A DNA stretch of 64,000 bases, taken from positions 13,907,837 to 13,971,836 of the forward strand of contig NC_087073.1 in the NCBI RefSeq assembly GCF_026151205.1, read 5' to 3'. Positions within the stretch are counted from its first letter, which is position 1. Each line of letters starts with the position of its first letter. This DNA comes from Bolinopsis microptera. Lineage: Eukaryota > Ctenophora > Tentaculata > Lobata > Bolinopsidae. The translations under genes were made by a program, and so were the position numbers. This document shows, in pieces, positions 9,301 through 20,034 of the stretch. The notes under the pieces were generated by a model. It was given only the letters and a program-made list of their open reading frames with translations, did not search any database and was not told the origin of the DNA.

Positions 9301-11893
9301 CACGGTTACCGGGTAACACCACGGTTACCGGGTAACACCACGGTTACCGGGTAACACCACGGTTACCGGGTAACACCACGGTTACCGGGTAACACCACGG
9401 TTACCGGGTAACACCACGGTTACCGGGTAACACCACGGTTACCGGGTAACACCACGGTTACCGGGTAACACCACGGTTACCGGGTAACACCACGGTTAAC
9501 GGGTAACACCACGGTTACCGGGTAACACCACGGTTACCGGGTAACACCACGGTTACCGGGTAACACCACGGTTACCGGGTAATAATAATAATAGGATTAT
9601 GGCCACATAGCCATCTCGACAAAACTTGAAACCCAACTGCACTCTACGCTATTGCAGTTCGCACAATATTTTCAAAAAGAAAAATGTTCCTATCCGGAAC
9701 ATGTAATGATTAATTATTTTAAGGACGTTAACATGTAGTTCTGAATTTAACAATCAAGATACATTGATTCCTCGGTATTTAGCAATCAATGGGTTATTGG
9801 ACATGAAATATGCATATGAATCATGCTCACATGTATTTATTTTTGACATCAAGGTTTCGCTGAGATCCCAGAAGTGACCCTTTGACGATGCTCCACTCGC
9901 TATCAGTTCATTTTTATAACATTGAAGTCGAGCTTTGAATGCGTCTACTGAACTGGCTTCTTTAACCGAACTTGGTACTTTGTTCCAGTAATTGGCAACC
10001 CGGTTACTGAGGACCTGATTTCCTCTTTTATCTTTTAGGATCTTGGTACCGCTACGTGATATCCTGAAAAGATCTTGTCCATAGTCCACTTTACCCGTCG
10101 TTATTTTAAAGGTTTCAATAAGATCACCCCTCATACGGCGCTCCAGTAGTGTTGTTAACTGGAGGATTCTCAGTCTCTCATCGTATGGTAGGATACCAAT
10201 CCCGTCGATTATTCGTGTAAATTCTCTCTGAACATCTTCTATCTTCTTAATAGTCCTCCAGTTTCCGTGCTCTGCTGGTAGATTCCACACTTGCACAGCG
10301 TATTCGATGTGAGGTCGAACTAGAGTTCGGTAGACATTTAGCATAACAAATTTGTTACGGCAGATCAAGCTTCGTTTGATCCAGCCTATAACAGACTTTG
10401 CTTTTTTCACGGACTTATCTATATGGTCACTCCAGTCCAGGTTTCTGGTAGTTAGAACTCCAAGATCCTTTTCTGACTTCACTTGGGGGAGGCATTCCCC
10501 ATTCATGAAGTACTCATGCATTGGATTGTTACGCCCAATATGTAGTACCTTACACTTGCCATCCTTCACATTGAATCTTAGGAGCCATTCCTTCTCCCAC
10601 GCATTGAGTTTCAGTATATCATCTTGTGCAACACTGTGCTTAGCTAACACCACGATTACCGGGTAACACCACGGATACCGGGTAACACCACAGTATATTT
10701 CCTAGGCGGAGATGAACGCTTTACATCAACAAGAGCAGGAACTTGTGGCCGGAAAAGAGCAAATTGGCGACGTTCTGACCAGAATTGATGATGAAAAGGT
10801 AAAGTCTAAATTTTACTGTATTGCCTTTTACACTGGATCATGTTATTATTCGGAAGTATTTTAAGCGGGGGGGGGGACCACATAGCGGAGACGAGTCAGT
10901 TGGGGGGGGGGGTGGGGAGGACCACATGAAGTTCTAACGTTCTATTATAACCAGCTGAAGATAGGGGAGACAATAGAACTATTTAAAACGAAGGACGGAG
11001 AACTGAGAGACTTCTTGTCACAACACGAACGAGATTCTGAGGAAAACCAAGTGGACCAACAGATCGAACCGAAAGAGGCTCTTTTCAAACAGTCAGTATT
11101 TTCATCTTCTAAGAGCTCGTTACCCATGTTTTAATGACCCGTCTAAGAGCTCGTTACCCATGTTTTAATGACCCGTCTAAGAGCTCGTTACTCAAGTTTT
11201 AATGACCCGTCTAAGAGCTCGTTACTCATGTTTTAATGACCCGCCTAAGAGCTCGTTACCCATGTTTTAATGACCCGCCTAAGAGCTTGTTACTCTTTGT
11301 TTTAATGACCCGTCTAAGAGCTCGTTACTCATGTTTTAATGACCCGCCTAAGAGCTTGTTACTCTTTGTTTTAATGACCCGTCTAAGAGCTCTTTACCCA
11401 TGTTTTAATGACCCGTCTAAGAGCTCGTTACTCAGGTTTTAATGACCCGTCTAAGAGCTCGTTACTCAGGTTTTAATGACCCGTCTAAGAGCTCGTTACT
11501 CATGTTTTAATGACCCGTCTAAGAGTTCGTTACTCCGCAGGTATTTGAACTTGTTCGCTGAGGAGAGTGCTCTGGATGACGCTATCTACTACTTAGCTGA
11601 GGCTCTGAGAAATGACGTCATAAACATTCAAGTTTTCTTAAGGGTACGTCAATCTTGATAGAGTAGCTGTTTACTGAGGAAGTGTTTTATCCCTGGTAAC
11701 GATATGAGGCCATCTTGACACTTAATCTATCACTAATTGCAATTACATATTACAAAGGGAACTGTTGTGGGTTTGTTAATATTATCACTTTCATTTCCCT
11801 CAGAACGTTAGGACTTTAGCAAGGAAGAAGTTCATGGTGAGAGCACTGATGAACAAGGTCAGAGAACAAACAAACAAATGTGAGATCAAATGA
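3348..11893 (+). CDS. TSG101: TSG101 homologue, ESCRT-I subunit (10 exons)
   Basis: Predicted exons: 3348-3428, 3790-3874, 4371-4606, 4792-4996, 5363-5408, 9044-9176, 10706-10798, 10955-11091, 11541-11643, 11804-11893; all phases agree, giving about 402 residues (human about 390). TSG101 recognises PT/SAP motifs and ubiquitin as part of ESCRT-I in endosomal sorting and membrane scission. The UEV domain is clear (GTIPMPYKGNTYNIP, then YLPYLHEW), followed by a Pro-rich linker, a 46-bp micro-exon coding Gln then Pro runs, a coiled coil (exons 6-8), and the C-terminal steadiness box (YLNLFAEESALDDAIYYLAE, then RTLARKKFMVRALM). The start is either Met at 3348 or the in-frame Met at 3381; the second gives MADKQ and follows an AG. 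Exon 6 is preceded by six equivalent splice acceptors (see repeat at 8694). Confidence 0.9.
5615..7180 (-). CDS. Carbohydrate sulfotransferase, HNK-1/CHST family, nested in TSG101 intron 5
   Basis: An uninterrupted 521-residue ORF. The N terminus is type II: a basic cytosolic tail and a membrane anchor at about residues 14-30, so Golgi localisation is expected. A stem follows with a GVTQGV repeat (about 107-135). The catalytic domain has the 5'-phosphosulfate loop FKAASTNW (231-238) and the 3'-phosphate motif VRHPYERLVS (314-323), which bind the donor PAPS. This is the Sulfotransfer_2 family (CHST8-14, HNK1ST), which sulfates glycans such as chondroitin/dermatan, GalNAc or glucuronyl termini; the acceptor cannot be told from sequence. 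It lies wholly inside the TSG101 intron between 5408 and 9044, on the opposite strand, and has no introns, suggesting retroposition or a nested gene. A 41-bp minisatellite begins a few bases upstream of its ATG. Confidence 0.9.
   Translation of the reverse strand: MRCMWRCRTRTKFMMITTLLSLLILLHWYNSSINLSPTTKPRNSVTTQSAKLHTEKQTHDLIHDNHVVHFTDLLADLQEFGPDKEVTDPRVNGLSGQEVTYHTETNQGVTQGVVTQGVTQGVTYKPESNKGVTQSVVKPETIKQDSVSWLYDAPNIKIYPSVTEDILPEYFDPDIDQVSQFERYHNRTQAIIDKRLETLEKSCAGIRRYVKHEQDFIFYFPELRMGWCPVFKAASTNWKQFFCKIYLPDVYDEWRIKTDQDPYCPLGELMTDYSVRNLEIKLKQQSKTQPEFDGLGALSDLRSGLADSVKFLTVRHPYERLVSMYTNKFKDCVSRMYSNPDGVMVKIFQLHRKTEQKFSPEEKARLIEEARSECLKPLDERQIDKDNPYMNPMGATFKEVMQLIISNFMNGVWPDFHWIQVTKSCDVCSKKYQVIEKFETLERDHYFLLKTLGEEARYPDIAGSHGNPSVKGRNPHELVFHYFSQLDENMLWDLQAVYKDDFNAFGYNPHFRLRKNPYHRV
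7187..7612. repeat. 41-bp minisatellite (11 copies) upstream of the sulfotransferase
   Basis: Units of about 41 bp built on TATCAAATACTGGAGCTAAT then AAAATGTTGGTTACTTAGCA. The array starts within about 10 bp of the sulfotransferase start codon (which is on the minus strand) and occupies its 5' UTR and promoter. Read on the minus strand each unit has a TTTTATTAG stretch, a plausible 3' splice acceptor, followed by CTCCAGTATTTGAT; in the unit next to the gene this runs straight into the start codon. Confidence 0.9.
7613..8693. other. TSG101 intron 5, right part
   Basis: No gene recognised. 8230-8400 is a degenerate repeat of TAGTGTATA / CTGCAGAGTGTGTATAG words. The rest is AT-rich intron sequence with no clear coding potential. 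Confidence 0.6.
8694..9069 (+). repeat. 63-bp tandem repeat carrying six 3' splice acceptors of TSG101 exon 6
   Basis: Six copies of a 63-bp unit. Each holds a TATATTTCAG acceptor followed by coding sequence for GVGSGFSQ. Acceptor-to-exon junctions fall at 8729, 8792, 8855, 8918, 8981 and 9044. Because 63 is 21 codons and no stop occurs, splicing to any of the six keeps the TSG101 frame and would add zero to five 21-residue blocks between the Pro-rich linker and the coiled coil. Units are near identical; only the last differs visibly (GGAGTTGGC instead of GGAGTGGGC). Confidence 0.95.
9240..9582. repeat. 19-bp minisatellite, left part (about 18 copies)
   Basis: Unit GGTAACACCACGGTTACCG, nearly invariant, inside TSG101 intron 6. 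The same unit resumes at 10646-10693 after a LINE insertion, so this was one array. The unit is itself partly palindromic (GGTAAC..GTTACC). Confidence 0.95.
9583..10645 (-). mobile_element. 5'-truncated CR1/L2-like LINE, C-terminal part
   Basis: A minus-strand ORF (10653-9754, 299 codons; its first codons come from the minisatellite) has the region after the RT palm: WLLRFNVKDGKCKVLHIGRN, EKDLGVL, an R..VRPHIEYAVQVW block and RRMRGDLIETFK. This is the thumb/C-terminal region of CR1/L2/jockey-type LINEs. The catalytic domain is missing (5' truncation). The 3' end on the minus strand has a short ATT-type tail, usual for CR1/L2 elements. It sits within the 19-bp minisatellite in TSG101 intron 6. 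The reading frame is still open, so insertion is fairly recent. Confidence 0.85.
10646..10693. repeat. 19-bp minisatellite, right part
   Basis: Two to three units of the array interrupted by the LINE, ending just before the acceptor of TSG101 exon 7 (exon starts 10706). Confidence 0.9.
11107..11540 (+). repeat. 34-bp tandem repeat filling TSG101 intron 8 (13 copies)
   Basis: Units of 34-36 bp built on CTAAGAGCTCGTTACC followed by CATGTTTTAATGACCCG. The array starts about 15 bp after the exon 8 donor (11092) and its last unit runs into the acceptor of exon 9 (TTACTCCGCAG, exon from 11541), so the intron is essentially all repeat. Confidence 0.92.
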
Positions 11894-12870
11894 GATGGTT
11901 AAAGTCGTCCCTTGTTCTTATGAGAACCAGGATTCAGGGGTAGCTTTGGTAACTAGGGGTGCTGGCGTCAGAAAGTGGTGGAACTTCAGGTCGAGAATTT
12001 CACAAATGTGTGTTCTTCTCCATTTTCTAACATCGGTGCCCCTACCTAGCCTGAGGGTAGTCTATGTTCAAAATGCTGTAGACAATTTTCAGGAAATTCT
12101 TGTGTAGACTTTAAAGAGAACGATTGACATATTGCTATGCTATATTTTGATTAACTAATTAAGAGTAATTAGATATCCGTTCCACATAATATATTTTAAA
12201 AGGATTGTTGATGAATTTTTAAATGATAATAGTAGTACTATACTACACTATGATGGTCATGTTATTGATTGTTTACTATAAGTTTGAGGTGACAGATGAT
12301 TATCCACCACAGTAGAGGTTCTACTTTCCAGCTCATACAACATCTCTAAACTCTTGATCTTGTAGCTTTAACTGCGTTTAAAGCAGGTAACTAATGGAAT
12401 GATGATTGAACTGATATTATAATTCTAAGCCTGTAGAGTAAGGAGTGTGGACTGCTAGGGACTGTTTACTGTTAGGGATTGTTCACAGACTCACAGATAA
12501 AGTCAGCAGCAGCAATAGCAGCAAATCTGGGGAAACTTTGAAATACACCAATTTGAAGCATTTAACCCCCCTTAAAAATCAAAGATTATGAATTTTAGTA
12601 ATCTGATTATTTACATAGGTCCAAAAATGTCATAGCTTCATGATAGTGCAACGAAAAAAATCTCAGAACATTTTGGTGCTGAGTTAGGTGGTTAAGTAGT
12701 CGAAAAATGACTGATTTGTTAGTGGACATTTTTTATACCTCTAACACCCAAACCCTTACTACAGTGAAGATATAAGTACTACAGTTAATATTGATGGTCA
12801 TTATTGAACAAAAATGGTTCATTGACACATAGTTGAAGAAGGAAATTAAAAAAATTAATAAATGTGGTCT
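11894..12870. other. Intergenic, nothing recognised
   Basis: AT-rich sequence downstream of the TSG101 stop. No coding region, RNA gene or clear repeat was seen. Confidence 0.5.
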
Positions 12871-14345
12871 GTGGAGTGGTTTATTTGTTTATGTTATAGT
12901 GTACGCGTGCGCGCGCGCTAGCGCGTACTTAACCATCTGTAGGCCAACATATTTAGTCTAGGCTTAAATTCTTTATATATTATGTCACCACTATGGTGCC
13001 CAATACTTTTAGTGAAGGTTTGATGTAGAACAGTTAACCACCAACTGTGGTATATCAAAAAAACCATGTTTGTACGCGTGCGCGCGCTAGCGCGTACTTA
13101 ACCACTTGGAATGGCACAGCATTGAGTTATCACCATAATTCCAAAAGCAGAAGACACCATCCAGGTGCCCAAAACTTTTGGCTATGGTCCCAATACCACA
13201 AAACCTTACATGTGGCCATAATGTGGTTAAAACATGTTTATTTTGGACTTTCGGTCAACAGAAGCCATCACAAATTAACCATTATTCAGCAACCTCCGAA
13301 CTTTTTGTGCCTTATTTTGTTTTGATATTTGATTATGAGAGATAGCTGGAGGATAATAAGTGATTTTAAAGATAATGCAACAAAATGTGTGGCCGTATGG
13401 TGGTTAAAACGACCAAAAACACTGATTTTGGTCAATTTTAGACCTTTATTAACCATGATGGACGCAACATAGGACTCAGCAATGTTTCTGGTCATATAAA
13501 TGAGCAGGTAGTTATATCTAGATAATGTAGCATGGCCAGCTATAGCTTTACAAAGCTAATATGTGCTCTAAAAATGGTTAATTAGCGCAAATATAGGGTA
13601 TTTTCGAGACATTTTAACCACCTTAGCTGCACATTGATCGGAATGCATGAACTTGGGGTCAATTATGCATTTGCAAACAAATATACACTCATTTGGATAG
13701 CAAACCATTATCTGAAGTTCATATTGTGGTTAATTTTCACTTTAATAGATGCCTTGTTCAACAGCCTAGCAAGTAATATAGCCCTTTTAACCACTTTTAT
13801 GACAACATTTCTTGATAAATTTTATCAAGACCCTTCAAATGTCCTTTGTTGACCATAAAATGTTGACTAAAATCATTAATAATGTTTTGATTGGTGGTTA
13901 ACAATAAATTTTGACATTTTAACCATCTTTTTAGCACTTTTTACGAATATTAACCACCTCAAATCAACCATACTATTAAATTGCACATTTGTGATAAAAA
14001 ATTATCATCCATACACAAATGAACAACCAACACTATACATCTATAATCAGAGCAATATTTATAGCTCACCGTTCATCTTCAATTTAACCACCATTAGGAC
14101 CACAAAATGCCCCCAATGAGGTTTGAAAACTTTTGTGATAGTTGCACCATGATATGATCTCAATATAATGACTACTCAGTTCATAATATCATATCTCAAA
14201 ATGGTGGTTAACCCTAAAACTGGTATTTTAACCACCATAGTGGCCACATAGATGACCCATTAACCACAATTATTCAACATGACCGTACTGCAGTGTTTTG
14301 TGCACCAGAAAAACATCACTCCAACATTGAGATTAACCACAATGA
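12870..14345. repeat. Region saturated with TTAACCAC / GTGGTTAA words
   Basis: About nineteen TTAACCA or TGGTTAA words occur in about 1.4 kb in both orientations, roughly every 75 bp. Two near-identical GC-alternating blocks (TACGCGTGCGCGCG then CTAGCGCGTACTTAACCA) lie near 12901 and 13074. No protein is recognised. It may be an ancient degenerate repeat or an array of protein-binding sites. Confidence 0.6.
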
Positions 14346-14916
14346 GCTGCAACATAATGTTGAAGTCAACATACTCAAATTGTGTGAAAATAGTCAATGT
14401 CCACCAAGTTTCCCCAGATTTGCTGCTATTGCTGGCAGGATTTTTCAGAATAAGACACCCCCATTACCAAGTTTGCAATATAGTGTAGAAATGATATACG
14501 CGTTGTAAGTATTTTCACATTTTCTAACCCCCTCCGCTTGGAGCTAACGCGATATGTGAACGATCCCTTATTCGGCGATACCATGAACCACACTACACTT
14601 GAGCAAGGTCTTGATAGTTATTGTAAATACTCATGATATTAAGGAATAAGAAGCGAATGTTTTGTTTTATATATTTTCTGTTAGAATTTACCATTCAATT
14701 GTTGAGATATTATTCGTTTCATTTCTTTACATTGGGACGGCATAAATTGTCTAACGATATATATTAAATAACTACATGTCTGAATTATATGCTCAGTAAT
14801 TTTCTAATCATATGTTCATTAAGTAAATATAGTGTTACCTATTAATGTTTTTAGGATGTTCAGAGGACGAAATGAGGGTCTTCGCTCTGTTTAAATTGAA
14901 TGGAGATTCTCATTAT
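14346..14916. other. Intergenic, nothing recognised
   Basis: No convincing gene. Around 14848 the sequence TTTTTAGGATG resembles the AG-GATG boundary repeated at 15.8-16.05 kb. Confidence 0.4.
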
Positions 14917-15824
14917 CTCTATTATAATTCAAAGAATTATTTCTGTACGACCGCCCACGTGCAAATCAAACGAGAAATAGGAATTTAGGTAACAACCAAA
15001 AGGTTCCATAGCAACGGTGTTTTAATGCACACGTCATGCACGTGCAAAGATTGCTTTAACGTCATTTTGATCGGTTTTGTGGTAATTACGTTGTGTTTAA
15101 AGTGTTTTATATTTAAATCAGCTGTATCTTCGGTTGAGATGGATATTTTTTGATGCGATTAAAACTTTATTTCAAAGAATACTACTAGCTTCGTCCCTGT
15201 TACCACGGGCTTTCTAGTCTCTACTATAATTCAAAAGATTCTTTTTGTCTGTACGACCGCCCACGTGCAAATTCGGCAAAAAGCAAAAGGTTGCAAAGTA
15301 ACCATGGTAACTTTGTTACACGAGGGTTGTTACACGCACGTGCACGTGCAAAGATTGTTAAAACGGCATTTTTATCGGTTTTGTTGATATTACGTTGTGT
15401 TTAGTGCGAGCAACATTTTAATCGGCTGTATCTTCGGTTGTGTAGGATATTTTGACGCGATTTAAACTTACTAACAAAAAATACTATTTAAGCTTCCTCC
15501 CTGTGACCACGGGTTTTCTAGTCTGTTTATATAATTCAGAGAATTGTTTTTGTTGTCTGTCTGTACGACCGCCCACGTGCAAATCAGACGAGAAATAGGA
15601 AGTTGCGTAGCAACCATGGTAACGAGGATTATTACACGCACGTGCACGTGCAATGATTGTTAAAACTGCATTTTGATCGGTTTTGTTGATATTACGCTGT
15701 GTTTAGTACGAGCAATATTTTAATGGGCTGTATCTTCGGTTGTGTAGGATATTTTTTGACGCGATTTAAACTTACTAACAAAAAATACTATTAGCGTCCT
15801 CCCTGTGACCACGGGTTTTCTGGT
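14917..15824. repeat. Three tandem copies of a ~302-bp unit
   Basis: Copies start near 14917, 15221 and 15521. Each holds TATAATTCA, then CTGTACGACCGCCCACGTGC, a pair of CACGTGCAAAGATTG-type motifs, a TGTATCTTCGGTTG block and a GTGACCACGGGTTTTCT-type end. The copies have diverged by substitutions and small indels, so the array is not young. Repeated CACGTG E-boxes are a feature. It may derive from a short transposon; no ends were proved. Confidence 0.85.
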
Positions 15825-16047
15825 ATGTTTATAAAGTTAACTATTAGTGTTTATAGGATGGCCTTATTTAAATCTGTTTATAAAGTTAACTATTAGTGTT
15901 TATAGGATGTCCTTATTATCTGTTTATAGTGTTAACTATTAGTGTTTATAGGATGTCCTTATTATCTGTTTATAGTGTTAACTATTAGTGTTTATAGGAT
16001 GGCCTTATTATCTGTTTATAGTGTTAACTATTAGTGTTTATAGGATG
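15825..16047 (+). repeat. 46-bp tandem repeat ending at a start codon (5 copies)
   Basis: Unit GTTTATAGTGTTAACTATTA then GTGTTTATAGGATGTCCTTA. Each unit holds an acceptor-like TTTATAG followed directly by GATG. In the last unit this ATG (16045) is the predicted start of the gene downstream; in the other four it opens short frames (GATGGCC or GATGTCC). Confidence 0.92.
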
Positions 16048-17980
16048 GCGTGCCCGGTCCTTCCCAAGATAGACCTTACAGCAAAGAGTATTGTAGAACA
16101 GGAATCATCATTGTTGTCTTTAGCAACCACATCTAGCGGCTACGTCTCTCATGAGAGTCAACCTCAAGATCACCAGGGTGATAATGACTATCACCATGGT
16201 GACAATATTAATGACTATAACGTGGAATTTGAGAAATCTGTTAATCAACATTTCTCAAACTGTTACGGTGAAGAAGAGCTTCTAGTGACTCAACAGAGGA
16301 TAAAGTGTGGGTAACTTAATGTTGTCATGACGACCCATGCCCATTGCCCATGGATGCTATTATTTAGATTTTAGATTCATTTTAGAAGAGATTTCTTACC
16401 CCCGAAACTTATATTCATTCAATCGTGTTATGAAATGTTGATTGTTCATGTTATGAGTTTGTTCATGTTCTAGATCTGAAAGAGAAATTAGATGGAGAAG
16501 GGGAGCTTATCCATGAGCTGATGGACTCTATGAACGAGATAAGGAAAATATCAGAAACTCCAACTAAAGTGGAAATAGTTCGCCCGAGAAAAGGTAGTCA
16601 TAATTTAAATAGCCTGTCAAGTAAACAAATTCCTACCAGACTCAAACTTAACTGATTTTTCCAATTCTTTATTCGAAATATTATGTACTAATATATGTGA
16701 ATTGTAAATTTATTTTATTTTTTATTTATTTTCTCGAATAATGTCCAAACGCGTGATAGTGCCTTCGGGCAGAACTCTTCGATGACTTAACATAAGATGA
16801 TCATAATATTCAGAGTTTGGATGTCACGCAAATATTTAAATTTTCTACACTATCTCTCTCCACAGAGTGCATGCCAGAAAAGGACCTGATGAACTACCTT
16901 CACAAGCTTCACGCATCAAATGTACCTGATCACAGGAGAGGTTTCTAATTCTGTACAAGCTCTTGTTTTAAGTCGCATCACAACCAGATATTATATCCTT
17001 TCTGTTGGAAACTATTGGGCAATCCACTTAATACGAACAACGTTTAAATAATGAGGCCAGCTCAAACTCAAAGCTGAGAGTGAGACATTGCCTATTCAGT
17101 ATTCATGATCCACTTCGCACATTTCCCGAAGTTTCCCACCTCTCCCTTTCTGTGACACATAGTTTATGTTGTTCTGCCCCTATTTCAAATTTGATTCTGA
17201 TCTCTGACACTTCTCCCCAGATTTGTTGGAAGAAATGCACAGTAACCACAACTTATCCTGCAAACAGCTCAGTAAGTGCGGGGTGTGTCTCTTTTCGTGT
17301 TACATTGTTAGTGTCATATTTATCATGTTTATAGTATGGTGGGGTAACTGTGGTTTGACATAAAATTCCAAAAAAATTCGGTCCTAGGGAGTCGCCTGGT
17401 ATTAAACAAGTAGTCCAGTCGGTAGACGGTAATAGTATTAAAGTATAAGAGTGTAGGGTAGAGTAAAAATCAGACTCGTTAGATATTTTTTACTGATTCT
17501 CCTCTCGAATCTTCGATTGGAACCTCGCCAGATACCATGTTACCATGGTTACGAACCTGAAAGCCATACTTCCTATAATATTAGCAAGTATCAAACTATA
17601 ATTTCCGCATATTTATATATGGTTTGGAAAGATATTATTTAAATCGCTAAATTTAGACCAAAATTTTCTTCAACGAGCAGAGCAGAAAATAGGAAAATAG
17701 GTCTCCCTATATGCGAGCTATTAAGATACAACTACAAGTAAAGAAAATACCCGTTAACTATCACCTTCCCGTGAACTGGTATAATACTGTCTCTACTGCA
17801 GGTATAATACTGTCTCAACTGCGGTACCTAGCCGAGAAAGACCAGACAGTTCGCCTCTTCTGTCCTCACATCCTAGATCCGGAGAATTTGCCAGATCTTG
17901 TACAGTCTTTGGAGGATGACTCATTCCAAGACAAAACAATCATCACATCCATCGTCAACTGTATTGCGGATTCTCTGTAA
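16045..17980 (+). CDS. Small acidic, probably coiled-coil protein, unrecognised (5 exons)
   Basis: Predicted exons 16045-16306, 16474-16593, 16866-16940, 17221-17271, 17802-17980; phases agree and give about 228 residues. The first donor (AAGT then GTGGGT) is weaker than the others. Visible features: an N-terminal Ser/Asp/His-rich stretch, a helical charged region (YLKEKLDGEGELIHELMDSM), a further helical segment (DLMNYLHKLHASNV), and a C-terminal globular-looking part with QLRYLAEKDQTVRLFCPHIL and VNCIADSL. I do not recognise the family and assign no function. The downstream 3' exons are well supported by splice signals; exon 5 begins inside a 23-bp duplication. It lies 4.1 kb downstream of TSG101 on the same strand. 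Confidence 0.6.
17779..17824 (+). repeat. 23-bp direct duplication across a splice acceptor
   Basis: GTATAATACTGTCTCTACTG (plus CAG) is followed at once by GTATAATACTGTCTCAACTG. The first copy is the intron end (CTACTGCAG), the second is the start of exon 5 at 17802. The repeat junction reads AG-GT. Confidence 0.9.
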
Positions 17981-18550
17981 TCGTCAGCATATTTATATCA
18001 TCATCACCTGATCATATGATGATTTCCACTTTCATTCCCACTAGGACAGCTATTTGTGATGTACACGTGTTTTAATGATTCAGCTGAGACAGTTTGCTTT
18101 AATTATATATTTTTCAAATTGAATTGAAGAAAGGTCAGTGTATGATTTTTGGTAATTTTTGTGACTACATCATTTTGTTAGCAGTTAATTGAATATAACT
18201 ATAAGTATAACGTTGTTTAACCAAGACAGTGATTCAAAGAAATGCTTATCTTCGACTAATTTGCATTTAGGCTCGTCTGCGAATTTAGTGAAATCATTAT
18301 CATGTTTGAGTTTCTTGTTGAGTTGATATAAGGAATGGCGAATGGAATAAGCATTTGATTATAATTATATTATAATATATTAATATAATATGCAGCGTAC
18401 TTTGCAAGTTTTGTAACGCTTTGTAAATATACGATTACACATATACAGTGTATATAATCGGACATATTAATTTATTCGATATTTATTATCAGTATCACAT
18501 TCACGATTAATTTATGTTTCATTTTGTAAATCAAACAATGAATTTCTTGG
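17981..18550. other. AT-rich dispersed repeat
   Basis: No gene. The segment 18360-18540 (CTTTGTAAATATAC, then GTATATAATCGGACA, then ATTTATTATCA and TTTCATTTTGTAAATC) is related to pieces flanking the tandem retrotransposons: the left piece near 23000-23100 and the right piece near 29690-29765. Confidence 0.6.
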
Positions 18551-19091
18551 CTCTTACTAATTCGCTCGCCCAAAAATTTCACGTGACTTTGGTTTTTATG
18601 ATTTTGCAGCCGTACAAAACGGTTTTCCATGAACCCTAGTCCCAACCCTAACCCTAACCATAACCCCAAAACTATCCATAACCCTTACCACAACTCTAAC
18701 CCGAGCCCTAAACAATCGAATTCATGTTTTACTAGCCTGTCACGTGACCAAAACGGTTTTTTGCCCATAACTGATAACTCTCCAGGGAAGCATTTTTACC
18801 CTACGTCATGGCTCTTACTAATTCACTCGCCCAAAAATTTCACGTGACTTTGGTTTTTATAGTTTTTCAGCCGTCTAAAACGGTTTTACATAAACCCTAA
18901 TCCCAACCGGCCAACCCTAACCCTAGGCCTAACCATAACCCCGAAGCTATCCATAACCCTTACCACAACCCTAACCCTAACCCGAGCCCTAAACAATCGA
19001 ATTCATGTTTTACTAGCCTGTCAGAGTGTCACGTGACCAAAACGGTTTTTTGCCCATAACACATAAGCATTTTTACCCTACGTCATGGGGG
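18551..19091. repeat. Two tandem 261-bp blocks with telomere-like CCCTAA runs
   Basis: Each block runs CTCTTACTAATTC, GCTCGCCCAAAAATTTCACG, a TTTTTATG..TTTTGCAGCCGT segment, an interrupted CCCTAACCCTAACC / CCATAACC stretch, then ACTAGCCTGTCACGTGACC and AGGGAAGCATTTTTACCCTA. Starts at 18551 and 18812. A third, split copy is at 20037-20140 plus 20517-20695. The telomere-like run is internal to a larger repeat and is not a chromosome end. Confidence 0.85.
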
Positions 19092-20034
19092 GTGATTCGG
19101 AATCAGCGTCCAAAAATACACCGATTCGAACCAATTTCACACCCAAAGGGCCTTTTCACAATAAACTTTCTCGGATTTTCAAAATTTGTGTACCATTGTT
19201 ATCTAGAGACTGTAACTGTAAGAATTTTCACAGTACCAAATTTGTCATACCAAAATTAGGTGTAAAAGTTGCGTAATTTGACGAAACTTGAAATTCGTTC
19301 GCGTTGATTTTTGTCGTATTATTCTGTCATATCTTCGGTTCCTTAACAATAACATGAATCTTACTGGGCCGCGCTCAGCCTGTCATTCCGCCGAATCTCT
19401 ATTCGGCGTGTTATGTTTATGAACATAATAGCCTGAGGTCCCCTGCAGGTAACATGAATCATGCTGAAAATTTGTCAGAACCTTCCAATCATACTTATAA
19501 ACTACCGAACCTAAATTAGTTGGGAGGGATTGGACTTGATTATAAGAGGTCTACAAATGACAAAATAGGTATAAATTCGTTGATAACTCAAATTCTGACC
19601 ATCGAAATTGCTCAAACTAATTTAGATTCAGTAAAACATAAGTGTGTACGTGACCTGACCAAATTTCAACAAAATTGTTATATTGTAAATGGGGAGTATT
19701 ATAACTTTTTGATCGTTTCCGAAATAATGTGCTGGCCGAAATATGAGCTAGAAGTAAAACAAAAATTGTCAATAGAGTGATTAATCATTATATTATCCGT
19801 TTTGGAAAACTTTGACGGATGTTACTCGTCTAAATTTCTTCGAAGTAGCGCGCGCCGCTTTCTTCTCGACGGCACGAGCTACGAAGTAGCGCGCGCCGGG
19901 CCAGATCATTAATTACAATGGTCAAGGAAGACTTCGCCGCTTCGACGCGCCGCGCAAACTAGCATTCTTCCTTCGTCGTCTCGATGGATTGACATCGTCA
20001 ATCAATATCCGTTTTAATTTTAATTGATTGGGTG
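19092..20034. other. Non-coding, one arm of a distant inverted repeat
   Basis: No gene. 19372-19455 (CCTGTCATTCCGCCGAATCT and GCCTGAGGTCCC) is the reverse complement, imperfect, of 22620-22705. 19840-19960 holds short GCGCGCCG-rich repeats (GAAGTAGCGCGCGCC twice). Confidence 0.6.

Noticed and set aside
9240-9582. CRISPR-like regular repeat
   Set aside because: Units are contiguous with no unique spacers, in a eukaryotic intron; it is a minisatellite. The same holds for the other arrays here.
13047-14508. Several 60-90-codon ORFs in the TTAACCAC region
   Set aside because: No recognisable domain, no good splice partners, and composition follows the repeated words.
18630-18700. True telomere or chromosome end
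   Set aside because: The CCCTAA motif is short, interrupted and part of a 261-bp interspersed repeat followed by ordinary sequence.
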